DNA of 6,656 bases. It comes from Chromatiaceae bacterium. GTDB taxonomy: Bacteria; Pseudomonadota; Gammaproteobacteria; Chromatiales; Chromatiaceae. This document shows, piece by piece, positions 1 through 5,601 of the stretch. Made by a program: the position numbers and the translations under genes. Within the stretch, counting starts at the first letter, position 1. Each line of letters begins with the position of its first letter. The stretch is from contig DTXR01000271.1 of assembly GCA_012962365.1 (NCBI GenBank), positions 1-6,656 of the forward strand, read 5' to 3'. The notes beneath the pieces are model-generated. The model did not search any database. It had not been told where the DNA came from and was given only the letters and a program-made list of their open reading frames with translations.

Positions 1-1
1 G

Positions 2-139
2 ATTTCACAGGCTCTGAAAGAAACTGAAGGCGTTATTGCGCATGCCGCCAAGTTGCTGGGTTTGCGCCGCACGACGTTGACGGAAAAAATGCGCAAATAT
101 GGTCTGCAGCGCCCGAAAGCGGATTCGGCTTCCGATTGA
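2..139 (+). CDS. fleQ: C-terminal end of a FleQ/FlrA-like sigma-54-dependent flagellar master regulator (5' truncated by window edge)
   Basis: Only the last 45 codons are present; the frame is open to the left edge and stops with TGA at 137-139. The peptide is a Fis-type helix-turn-helix: a first helix around GVIAHAAKLLG, then the recognition helix RRTTLTEKMRKYGL and a short polar tail. The RRTTLxEKMRKYG signature is typical of FleQ (Pseudomonas) and FlrA (Vibrio). These are the sigma-54 enhancer-binding proteins at the top of the flagellar cascade, and the signature differs from the FleR/FlrC version of this domain. In that family the missing part carries a receiver-like domain and an AAA+ ATPase, and in Pseudomonas FleQ binds c-di-GMP. 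The gene converges with the PilZ gene, with 30 bases between the stops and no clear terminator. The family is fairly sure; FleQ rather than another NtrC-type activator rests on the short tail and on the flagellar context. Confidence 0.8.
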   Translation: MSQALKETEGVIAHAAKLLGLRRTTLTEKMRKYGLQRPKADSASD

Positions 140-169
140 CATACGCACTGTTAGTCGCCAGACAAGCGC

Positions 170-775
170 TTACTTTCTTCTCATTCTGGAACGCTTGCGG
201 CGATCATCAGCTTCTTTTTGCAGAATATGCCGCATGATCAGATCGGTATCTGCTTCCCCAATCTCCTTGAATTCCACACCCACTCTGTAGGGGTATTGTT
301 GGCCATCATTGTCTTCCAGGCGTTGACAGTAGACGACCTTGGCGAGAGTAATGATCCCCGTGTGGGATGGCAAGAGCAACAGCCACAGTTCCAGCAAGGT
401 TCCCAGCTCCAAAGGTTTCTGCGACAAGAAAGATGTTCCACTGGCGCTGAGGCTGACCTTCTGCGTTGGTTGATTTCTGGAGTCGTGTTCTCTTTTGAAT
501 GCAAGGTCAGCCAGTAGCTCCAGTTTTTCATCGATGGACTTCAGATAGGCAGCCAATTCATCCGAACACTGTTCGAGCAATCGGCGCACGGGACGCAGCT
601 GCTGGTCGATAGCGGCAAAACGCGATTTGATGGTAAAACTGTTGGAGCCTGTAGGCCGGTTTTCATCCATGTGCGTCAAATTTGAGTGACCAACCTTGCG
701 GTATTTCAAAATAACGTCGTCATCGATGCGTACGAAAGCGCGTCTTTCCGCAATTTCCTGAAGTTTGGCATCCAT
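170..775 (-). CDS. PilZ-domain protein (likely c-di-GMP receptor), third gene of the stator operon
   Basis: This 201-residue protein has no signal peptide or membrane segment. An RxxxR-type motif lies near the N terminus (ERRAFVR, residues 10-16), as in c-di-GMP-binding PilZ domains. The second PilZ motif appears only at residues 108-113 as SLSASG, against the usual (D/N)xSxxG. The beta-barrel strands follow (LELGTLLELWLLLLP, then YRVGVEFKEI near 163-172). Between the motifs lies an insertion of about 90 residues that looks helical (roughly 50-95). The C terminus is strongly basic (RRKRSRMRRK). The gene starts 6 bases after the pomB stop, and its ribosome site (GAGGA, 786-790) overlaps the end of pomB, so it is probably co-transcribed with pomAB. 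By analogy with YcgR/FlgZ it may tune the motor in response to c-di-GMP, but it lacks the N-terminal YcgR domain. That role is inference; the PilZ assignment is good. Confidence 0.85.
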   Translation of the reverse strand: MDAKLQEIAERRAFVRIDDDVILKYRKVGHSNLTHMDENRPTGSNSFTIKSRFAAIDQQLRPVRRLLEQCSDELAAYLKSIDEKLELLADLAFKREHDSRNQPTQKVSLSASGTSFLSQKPLELGTLLELWLLLLPSHTGIITLAKVVYCQRLEDNDGQQYPYRVGVEFKEIGEADTDLIMRHILQKEADDRRKRSRMRRK

Positions 776-781
776 CTGTTT

Positions 782-1711
782 TCAGTCCTCTTTTATCTGG
801 GGCTTGATGTCTTCTATCACAGGCTCTGCAGGTGGCTCACTACTGCCCTTGGAAGGAACTGGCTTGTTTTCGATTTCCTTCACTATTGGCGGGATATCCT
901 TCAGACTTCCAGCCCTGTCCTGACCGTATACCAGTGCGACTTCCACTCGGCGATTTTTCGCCCTGTTTTCCGGCGTATCGTTGGGAGCTAGGGGCCTGGT
1001 ATCTGCATATGCCTTGATTTCAAAACGTTCTTTCTCGATAACACTGTCCTTGCTCAACTCGTGCAAAACCGTTACGGCACGAGATGCGGAGAGTTCCCAG
1101 TTCGAGCGAAAATGCGAGGTATGGATGGGACGGTCATCCGTATGGCCCGATACCACGATCTGCCCATTGGTCGGTTGAATGGCTTTATTAATCTTGACGA
1201 TGACTTCCCGGAAAGGCTCGATCATGCGGGCACTGCCAGAAGGAAAAGAGCCTTTTTCCTGAATTCGTATGACAATCCTCAGGTCTTCGATATCTACATC
1301 GATCAACCCTTCCTCTATTTCTTTTTTCAGGGCCAGCTTGATCTTTTCTCCTTCTTTCTCAAGATCGGATTTTTTCTTGTCATAGTTGGTACCCAGAACG
1401 GGAAATTGTTGAGTATCGTCGGCAGTGGATTGACGCACCTGATTCAGTGGGGTCGTTTTGGCAGTTCCTGGCGAAAATTCCCGGGCAATGATATTGATTC
1501 CCTTGGGGGGATCCTTGACCTTTACCTGACGTTGGACGCCGAAGGCTTCGCTCATGGAACCTGCAACCTGCTTGTATTTTTGCACATCCATTTCAGAGAA
1601 GGAGAACAGCAGAACGAAGAAGGCAAGCAACAAGGACATCAGGTCTGCAAAGGTCATAACCCATGCCGGGATGCCTTCGGGACATTTTGTCGGTTCGCAA
1701 TCGTCGCTCAT
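782..1711 (-). CDS. pomB: PomB, peptidoglycan-anchored stator subunit of the flagellar motor (probably sodium-driven)
   Basis: PomB/MotB forms the ion channel with PomA and anchors the stator to peptidoglycan. This 309-residue protein has the family layout. A short cytoplasmic N terminus with two cysteines (C5, C10) comes first, then one membrane helix at about 17-38 carrying the ion-binding aspartate D23 (PAWVMTFADLMSLL). A plug-like segment follows (EMDVQKYKQVAGSM, 40-53), then a linker and an OmpA-like peptidoglycan-binding domain at about 145-262 (GHTDDRP 189-195, NWELSASRA, NRAKNRRVEV). The segment SEMD..KYKQVAGSM..AFGVQ..VKD.PKG is characteristic of Vibrio PomB rather than enterobacterial MotB. 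The last 47 residues (263-309) are an acidic, proline-rich tail beyond the usual end of the OmpA domain. The start has GAGAG just upstream. The gene lies 43 bases after pomA. Ion choice is inferred from similarity. Confidence 0.93.
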   Translation of the reverse strand: MSDDCEPTKCPEGIPAWVMTFADLMSLLLAFFVLLFSFSEMDVQKYKQVAGSMSEAFGVQRQVKVKDPPKGINIIAREFSPGTAKTTPLNQVRQSTADDTQQFPVLGTNYDKKKSDLEKEGEKIKLALKKEIEEGLIDVDIEDLRIVIRIQEKGSFPSGSARMIEPFREVIVKINKAIQPTNGQIVVSGHTDDRPIHTSHFRSNWELSASRAVTVLHELSKDSVIEKERFEIKAYADTRPLAPNDTPENRAKNRRVEVALVYGQDRAGSLKDIPPIVKEIENKPVPSKGSSEPPAEPVIEDIKPQIKED

Positions 1712-1754
1712 AATGCTCTCTGCCGGTGTATGATCAATTCAGTGCCGCAGCTGC

Positions 1755-2513
1755 TCAGGCGGCCTTGTCGGATTGTTCCCCTTCGGGAAGATAGTTTTGC
1801 AGCATGCCTTCGATGACTCGTGGATTGAGGCCTTCCTGAATGGCACTGACACCTTCCAGGATCATCGATTTGTTGATGCGTTCCTCCTTGTTCCTGTGCG
1901 TCAGCTTGTCGGCAATCGGCAGGGCAAGGGCGTTGGCGATGACCGCACCATAGAAGGTGGTCAGCAGCGCTACTGCCATGGCAGGGCCCAGCGCCTTCGG
2001 GTCGTCCATGTTTGACATCATCTGCACGAGGCCGATCAGGGTGCCGATCATACCCATGGCAGGAGCCACATCACCGATAGCCTTGAAGATATTGATACCA
2101 TCTTCGTTTCGTTCGATGGTCAGGTTGATATCCTTGCTCAGCATCTTGCGTACGAATTCCGAATCATGCCCGTCTACCAGCAGTTCGATGCCTTTCTTCA
2201 AAAACCTGTTTTCCACTTCCACCTGTTCGAGTCCCAGAAGACCTTCCTTGCGGGCGATGTTGGCCAGCTCGACGCTCTGTTCGATGAGTTCGGTAGGTTT
2301 CTGTGCCTTGTAGACGAACGCCTTTCCGGCAACCTTGAATGCGCTGAGTGTCAGGGAAAGGGGGAATTTCATCAGGGTAACCATAAATGTTCCCCCGACT
2401 ACGATCATCAAGCCCGGAACGTTCACAAACATGCCAAAGTCGCCGCCGAGTATTATTGACACGGCAATGGCGCCAAAAGCGCCAATCACTCCAATCAGTG
2501 TTGCCAGATCCAT
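1755..2513 (-). CDS. pomA: PomA, stator subunit of the flagellar motor (probably sodium-driven)
   Basis: PomA/MotA is the inner-membrane stator ring that couples ion flow through PomB to torque on FliG. This 252-residue protein has the normal family length and four membrane helices, near residues 4-22, 33-50, 148-168 and 178-200. Much of it follows Vibrio PomA closely: MDLATLIG at the start, VAGKAF, KKGIELLVDGHD, GDVAPAMGMIGTLIGLV, MSNMDDPKA and GPAMAVALLTT. The cytoplasmic loop keeps the charged torque residues R88, K89, E96 and E99, but Vibrio E97 is Q. P151 and P199 match the conserved prolines. T158, T185 and T186, which line the sodium site in Vibrio PomA, are present, whereas Vibrio D31 is N31. 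The start is well fixed by GGGAGG (2522-2527), 8 bases upstream. A sigma-28 promoter lies about 100 bases upstream, so this is the first gene of pomA-pomB-pilZ. Confidence 0.95.
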   Translation of the reverse strand: MDLATLIGVIGAFGAIAVSIILGGDFGMFVNVPGLMIVVGGTFMVTLMKFPLSLTLSAFKVAGKAFVYKAQKPTELIEQSVELANIARKEGLLGLEQVEVENRFLKKGIELLVDGHDSEFVRKMLSKDINLTIERNEDGINIFKAIGDVAPAMGMIGTLIGLVQMMSNMDDPKALGPAMAVALLTTFYGAVIANALALPIADKLTHRNKEERINKSMILEGVSAIQEGLNPRVIEGMLQNYLPEGEQSDKAA

Positions 2514-2612
2514 GTTGTTTGCCTCCCGTGTGGGGGTTTGATGTTGTTGTATAAGGCCGGGTATATGCCGTCAGTGCATGTCAATACAAAGTATGCTGCG
2601 TTCACATCTAGA

Positions 2613-2639
2613 ATGTCGGTCAAGTGAGGGAAAACTTTA
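2613..2639 (-). promoter_or_regulatory. Sigma-28 (FliA) promoter of pomA-pomB-pilZ
   Basis: Read on the - strand, the -35 box is TAAAGTTT (2632-2639), identical to the FliA consensus. It is followed by exactly 11 bases and then ACCGACAT (2613-2620), matching the GCCGATAA -10 box at five of eight positions. A start point near 2605 would give a leader of about 90 bases before the pomA ATG. Stator genes are classic late (FliA-dependent) flagellar genes, which fits. An AT-rich stretch directly upstream of the -35 could act as an UP-like element. Confidence 0.75.
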
Positions 2640-2658
2640 GAAAATCTTCGATAATATA

Positions 2659-2673
2659 TCTGTTTGAAACAGA
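2659..2673. repeat. Perfect inverted repeat upstream of the pomA promoter
   Basis: TCTGTTT and AAACAGA form 7-base arms around a single central G. The centre lies about 60 bases upstream of the predicted pomA start point, a position where activators often bind. No known operator is recognised, so this may be a regulator site or chance. Confidence 0.35.
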
Positions 2674-2729
2674 CGTCGGGGGACATTCTAATCAAACCGG
2701 GAACAGGCATTCTGTCGCTGATTCAAATT

Positions 2730-2747
2730 GCCGGATATGAACCCGGC
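2730..2747 (-). terminator. Weak candidate terminator after the diguanylate cyclase gene
   Basis: On the - strand GCCGG, an 8-base loop and CCGGC form a 5-pair GC stem, followed by AATTTG rather than a true T-run. It lies about 90 bases after the stop codon. It could end the transcript weakly or not at all; readthrough into pomA is possible. Confidence 0.25.
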
Positions 2748-2836
2748 GCCTGCTTTAACTTTGGTGAATGAAGGACAGTGATGTCGTTCCAGACAGGGAT
2801 ATATCGCTTGAGGCATTGATGGGTAGCCTGAGCCTG

Positions 2837-4447
2837 TCAGGCGTAGCTGAACTGATTGCGGCCCTTGTGTTTTGATTTGTACAGGGCCTGGTCTGCCCGC
2901 TCGAACGCGTCTTCCGGTTCGTCTCCCTCGTGATACTCGCTGATGCCGCAGGATACAGTAATGGTGACTTTCATCTCGCGGAAATGGAATGCACATTGCT
3001 CGACCGCAACCCGTAATTTTTCCGCGATGGCCAATGCGCCTTTGGAGGTGGTCTCCGGCAGCAGCAGTACGAACTCGTCTCCACCGTAGCGTGCAATCAG
3101 GTCTGTCGCACGTGTCATTTTCTGCAGCTGGCCGGCGATGATCCTGAGAGCCTTGTCGCCGGCACGGTGGCCGAAATTGTCATTGATCTGTTTGAAATTG
3201 TCGATGTCGACGACCATGATGGACAGTGGTTGCCGGTAACGTTTCCAGCGAGCATATTCCTGCTGCAGACGCTCTTCATAGGCATGGCGATTTGGAATGC
3301 CTGTCAGGGTGTCGTTCAATGTCTGCAGATTTTGCTCGGTAACTTTCTGGCGAAGGGTCTCGGTTTCTTCTTCCATTAGGGCAAGGCGCTGGACAAGCTG
3401 ATCCATTTTTTCTTCAGCAGCCTCTAGCAGCTTTTTTTCCTGGAGTTGATATTCATCCATGTTGTTGCGAATGGTATCTACGCGTTGTTGAACCAGTGTT
3501 TTCAACTCATCCAGATTGGTTGCCTGCTTGGCCTGGGTTTCAATATGGCCGGTTTGTTTCTGGATATCCTCTTCCAGTTTGTGATGACATTCGTTGATCG
3601 CCTGATTGCTGGCGTTTGATTCTTCCAGAGCGCCGTCGATCATCGACAGACGGTTCATGAGTTGTCCAAGGAAATCTTCCAGGCTCTTTCTTTCCTTGTT
3701 CACCACACTGCGGATGCTGTGTATGAGCTTGGTGATATCCTCGATGACCTCGGGTACCTGCTGCAGTTCCATCTCGTCCATGAGGGTTTGTTTCAGGTTT
3801 TCCACCTGGTCTTCCAGCTCATTCGGAATCTGCAGGTCATCCAGCAGTTGGAGCAGTTTTTCGTTTATTTTCGACAGCAAAGTACTGCTGTCAGGCATTT
3901 CGTCATCTGATCCGCCAAAGAGGGCAGAAAGCAGTCCACGGTTCCTGGCTTGCTTACCTTCGCCCGTTTGTAAAGCCATATTGAGCAAAGGCAGACAGGC
4001 TTCCAGTGTATCTGCTACCTGTTCTTTGGTATAAGCTTCACTGAAATTGCCAACGATTTGATCCCAGTCATTCTTGTGCTGGGCAGGCAATTTCAGGTGA
4101 TGCAGAAAATCGCTGAGCAGTTCAGCTACCTGTCCGTTCCGGGCGGGCCGGTTGGTATTGGCCTGCATCAGAAAACGGTACAGTTTTTCCGAAATGCGTT
4201 TGAGATCAGGAAAGCGGGTGCTGCTGCGCAATTCATCCTGCAACGACGCCAACACCTTGTCCAGGTGTTCATCCCAGCCATTGGCGGCAAAGCTGAGCCT
4301 CAACAATATATCCTGAAAGTATTGCTTGTTTTTCTGCATCAGTTTGTCTTCCTCAGATGCGGAGGCAACCGGAGATAGCTGCACAGAATCCTGTGAGTTT
4401 TTATACGTGCCTGTAGACTCGCTTGGCTTTGACATGGTGTTTACCAT
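2837..4447 (-). CDS. Cytoplasmic diguanylate cyclase (GGDEF) with long helical N-terminal region, DgcP-like
   Basis: It makes c-di-GMP from two GTP. This 536-residue protein has no signal peptide or membrane helix. Residues 35-375 are mostly helical, with long coiled-coil-like stretches (about 195-375). The GGDEF domain begins at DTLTGIPNR (379-387). It has the metal-binding aspartate in VVDIDNFKQIND (D414), an intact GGDEF active-site loop (455-459), the inhibitory-site motif RATD (446-449) five residues before it, and a normal C-terminal part (VSCGISE, ADQALYKSKHKGRN). It should therefore be active and product-inhibited. Features such as LLRLSFAANGWDEHLDKVL and YEERLQQEYARWKRYRQPLS resemble, from memory, the Pseudomonas polar cyclase DgcP. 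The first ATG was chosen for length; a second in-frame ATG at codon 5 (4433-4435) is equally possible, as neither has a strong ribosome site. A sigma-28 promoter lies upstream, marking it as a flagellar-regulon gene between flgN and pomA. Confidence 0.93.
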   Translation of the reverse strand: MVNTMSKPSESTGTYKNSQDSVQLSPVASASEEDKLMQKNKQYFQDILLRLSFAANGWDEHLDKVLASLQDELRSSTRFPDLKRISEKLYRFLMQANTNRPARNGQVAELLSDFLHHLKLPAQHKNDWDQIVGNFSEAYTKEQVADTLEACLPLLNMALQTGEGKQARNRGLLSALFGGSDDEMPDSSTLLSKINEKLLQLLDDLQIPNELEDQVENLKQTLMDEMELQQVPEVIEDITKLIHSIRSVVNKERKSLEDFLGQLMNRLSMIDGALEESNASNQAINECHHKLEEDIQKQTGHIETQAKQATNLDELKTLVQQRVDTIRNNMDEYQLQEKKLLEAAEEKMDQLVQRLALMEEETETLRQKVTEQNLQTLNDTLTGIPNRHAYEERLQQEYARWKRYRQPLSIMVVDIDNFKQINDNFGHRAGDKALRIIAGQLQKMTRATDLIARYGGDEFVLLLPETTSKGALAIAEKLRVAVEQCAFHFREMKVTITVSCGISEYHEGDEPEDAFERADQALYKSKHKGRNQFSYA

Positions 4448-4545
4448 TTCACGATGATGATCGGTTTGTGTTCCTGGTAGAGTTATGTTCTGAATCGCCC
4501 CGGACAGGTTCCGTACAAGGTAGGATCAGAGGCTTCTCGTTGATA

Positions 4546-4572
4546 CTATCGACGTGAAATGTAAAAACTTAA
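4546..4572 (-). promoter_or_regulatory. Sigma-28 (FliA) promoter of the diguanylate cyclase gene
   Basis: On the - strand, TTAAGTTT (4565-4572) is followed by 11 bases and GTCGATAG (4546-4553), against the consensus TAAAGTTT-N11-GCCGATAA. The -35 octamer is identical to the one before flgM. The predicted start near 4538 gives a leader of about 90 bases. The intergenic gap of 203 bases between flgN and this gene also fits a separate promoter. Confidence 0.7.
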
Positions 4573-4650
4573 AGGCTTTGCAATTGTTGCTGGCCTGAAT
4601 TGACCCGCAGATGCGTTAGCCGGTGAGGGACGTGATCGAGCAGGTGCTGT

Positions 4651-5154
4651 TCAGGCTTGACCCAACAAGCGGGAGGAGTTGCTGGTGGTGGCTTGTCCTT
4701 TGGGATCGTAATTGTTGTGATCTTCGAGGCTATTGGCACGCAACAGTCCCAGAGCCTGCTGCAGATGCTGGTGATCCAGTTTGATGATGGTGCCGTTGAG
4801 GCGATTGCTTTCCTGGCACTGGGTGGTCAGATCCAATAGCTGTTGCCAGAGCTGGAGTATGGGTTGGAACATGGCTTCCGATTCCAGGAAATCTGTGATT
4901 TTTCGGGGGTGGCCATCCAGACCAATGCTATGGAACAACTGATTCCGCTCGAGTTCCAACTGTTTGAGCGTCCGCACTTTTTCGTCTTTGGTTGAGACAA
5001 GCTGCAGCAGGTGCTTGCCATCCCGCTCGTAGGTCAGTGCTGCAGTTTCTTGGTCAAGAACCTGCTTGAGTTCATACATGCTAGCAAGTTCCTGATTCAA
5101 CAGCGAAAACAGGGTTCTCTGAAATCCGGATTGATCTACAGGCATGACGATCAT
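4651..5154 (-). CDS. flgN: FlgN, chaperone for hook-filament junction proteins FlgK and FlgL
   Basis: FlgN is a cytoplasmic chaperone that binds the C termini of FlgK and FlgL and delivers them to the flagellar export apparatus. This 167-residue protein is close to family length, mostly helical and rich in Gln/Leu/Glu. It carries the recognisable C-terminal motif SNRLNGTIIKLDHQHLQQALGLL (about 116-138) followed by YDPKGQ (149-154), typical of gammaproteobacterial FlgN. Its ATG shares one base with the flgM stop (TGATG at 5152-5156). There is no strong ribosome site, so translation is probably coupled to flgM. A second ATG at codon 4 is an alternative start. Sequence is weakly conserved in this family, but the motif and the flgM neighbour make the call firm. 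Confidence 0.9.
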   Translation of the reverse strand: MIVMPVDQSGFQRTLFSLLNQELASMYELKQVLDQETAALTYERDGKHLLQLVSTKDEKVRTLKQLELERNQLFHSIGLDGHPRKITDFLESEAMFQPILQLWQQLLDLTTQCQESNRLNGTIIKLDHQHLQQALGLLRANSLEDHNNYDPKGQATTSNSSRLLGQA

Positions 5155-5474
5155 CAGTCTTTTGGCTTGAGTGCCATATCGAATTCCATCAATTTCTCAG
5201 CGATGCGGGTTGGATCGACGGAATAACTGCCATCCAGTATGGCCTGTTTCACTTGCTCCACCCGCTTTGTATCCACCACCGGCTGATTTTCAACGGCAAC
5301 ACCGATCTGTCCCAGACGAATGGCTGTTTCAGACAGGCTGACGGTATCATTGACGGATGATTTACCCGTAGATTGATCGGCCCTCGCAGATTCATTTGCT
5401 GCCCCTTTTATCTCGGAGGCGCTCCCGGATGAAGGCGCGGGATTGTTTCCCAAATTGTTGATATCAATAGACAT
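5154..5474 (-). CDS. flgM: FlgM, anti-sigma-28 factor
   Basis: FlgM binds FliA (sigma-28) and blocks late flagellar genes until the hook is complete, when it is exported through the basal body. This 106-residue protein is the usual length. The N-terminal half (1-50) is polar, Ser/Ala/Asn-rich and probably disordered, as expected of an exported anti-sigma factor. The C-terminal half holds the FliA-binding helices, with the family pattern DTKRVEQVKQAILDGSYSVD (68-87) and then PTRIAEKLMEFD (88-99). The start is set by AGGAG, about 8 bases upstream. A strong sigma-28 promoter precedes it, so FlgM made late would feed back on its own sigma factor. It overlaps flgN by one base and forms an operon with it. 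Confidence 0.95.
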   Translation of the reverse strand: MSIDINNLGNNPAPSSGSASEIKGAANESARADQSTGKSSVNDTVSLSETAIRLGQIGVAVENQPVVDTKRVEQVKQAILDGSYSVDPTRIAEKLMEFDMALKPKD

Positions 5475-5517
5475 TGCAGCTATCTCCTGGTCTGTGTATT
5501 CACTGTTGCCAACAAGG

Positions 5518-5544
5518 ATATCGGCGCATTAAATGAAAACTTAA
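5518..5544 (-). promoter_or_regulatory. Sigma-28 (FliA) promoter of flgM-flgN
   Basis: On the - strand, TTAAGTTT (5537-5544), 11 bases, then GCCGATAT (5518-5525) match the FliA consensus at seven of eight positions in each box. It lies in the 127-base gap between flgA and flgM, about 35-45 bases upstream of the flgM ATG. This is the best of the three sigma-28 sites in the window. Confidence 0.85.
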
Positions 5545-5601
5545 GTCAATTTTTTGACATAAGGTCGATGTGTCCCGAAAGTATGGAGCAAGTCACAGGT
5601 T

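Larger units (their letters stand above)
2514..2836. other. Intergenic region between the diguanylate cyclase gene and pomA
   Basis: These 323 bases contain no credible gene. On the - strand they hold the pomA ribosome site, an untranslated leader of about 90 bases, and a sigma-28 promoter (2613-2639). An AT-rich stretch (2640-2658) lies directly upstream of that promoter, followed by a 15-base palindrome (2659-2673). Two weak hairpins lie closer to the end of the upstream gene: GCCGG/CCGGC at 2730-2747, and GCCTGA/TCAGGC at 2826-2842, which overlaps its stop codon. A 71-codon open frame crossing the pomA start was judged to be chance. Confidence 0.7.

Noticed and set aside
140..190. Possible bidirectional terminator between fleQ and the PilZ gene (CAAGCG at 163 and CGCTTG near 192)
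   Set aside because: The loop of about 25 bases and the lack of flanking T/A runs make it a poor terminator.
1061..1816. A 251-codon open frame on the + strand opposite pomB and the end of pomA
   Set aside because: It lies entirely antisense to well-supported genes, resembles no family, and has no ribosome site worth noting.
782..2513. Naming the stator genes motC/motD or motA/motB
   Set aside because: Both proteins follow Vibrio PomA/PomB in the membrane helices, plug and loops much more closely than enterobacterial MotA/MotB.
2647..2654. TTCGATAA on the + strand, resembling a sigma-28 -10 box
   Set aside because: No -35 box lies 11 bases upstream and no + strand gene follows.
2495..2710. 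A 71-codon - strand frame overlapping the pomA start
   Set aside because: It runs across the sigma-28 promoter, leader and ribosome site of pomA in another frame and has no recognisable domain.
2826..2842. GCCTGA/TCAGGC hairpin at the end of the cyclase gene
   Set aside because: The stem overlaps the stop codon and no T-run follows on the - strand, so it is not a convincing intrinsic terminator.
5475..5490. CsrA/RsmA-like GGA site over the flgM ribosome site
   Set aside because: ACCAGGAG only partly fits the consensus, and AGGAG is expected at any strong ribosome site.
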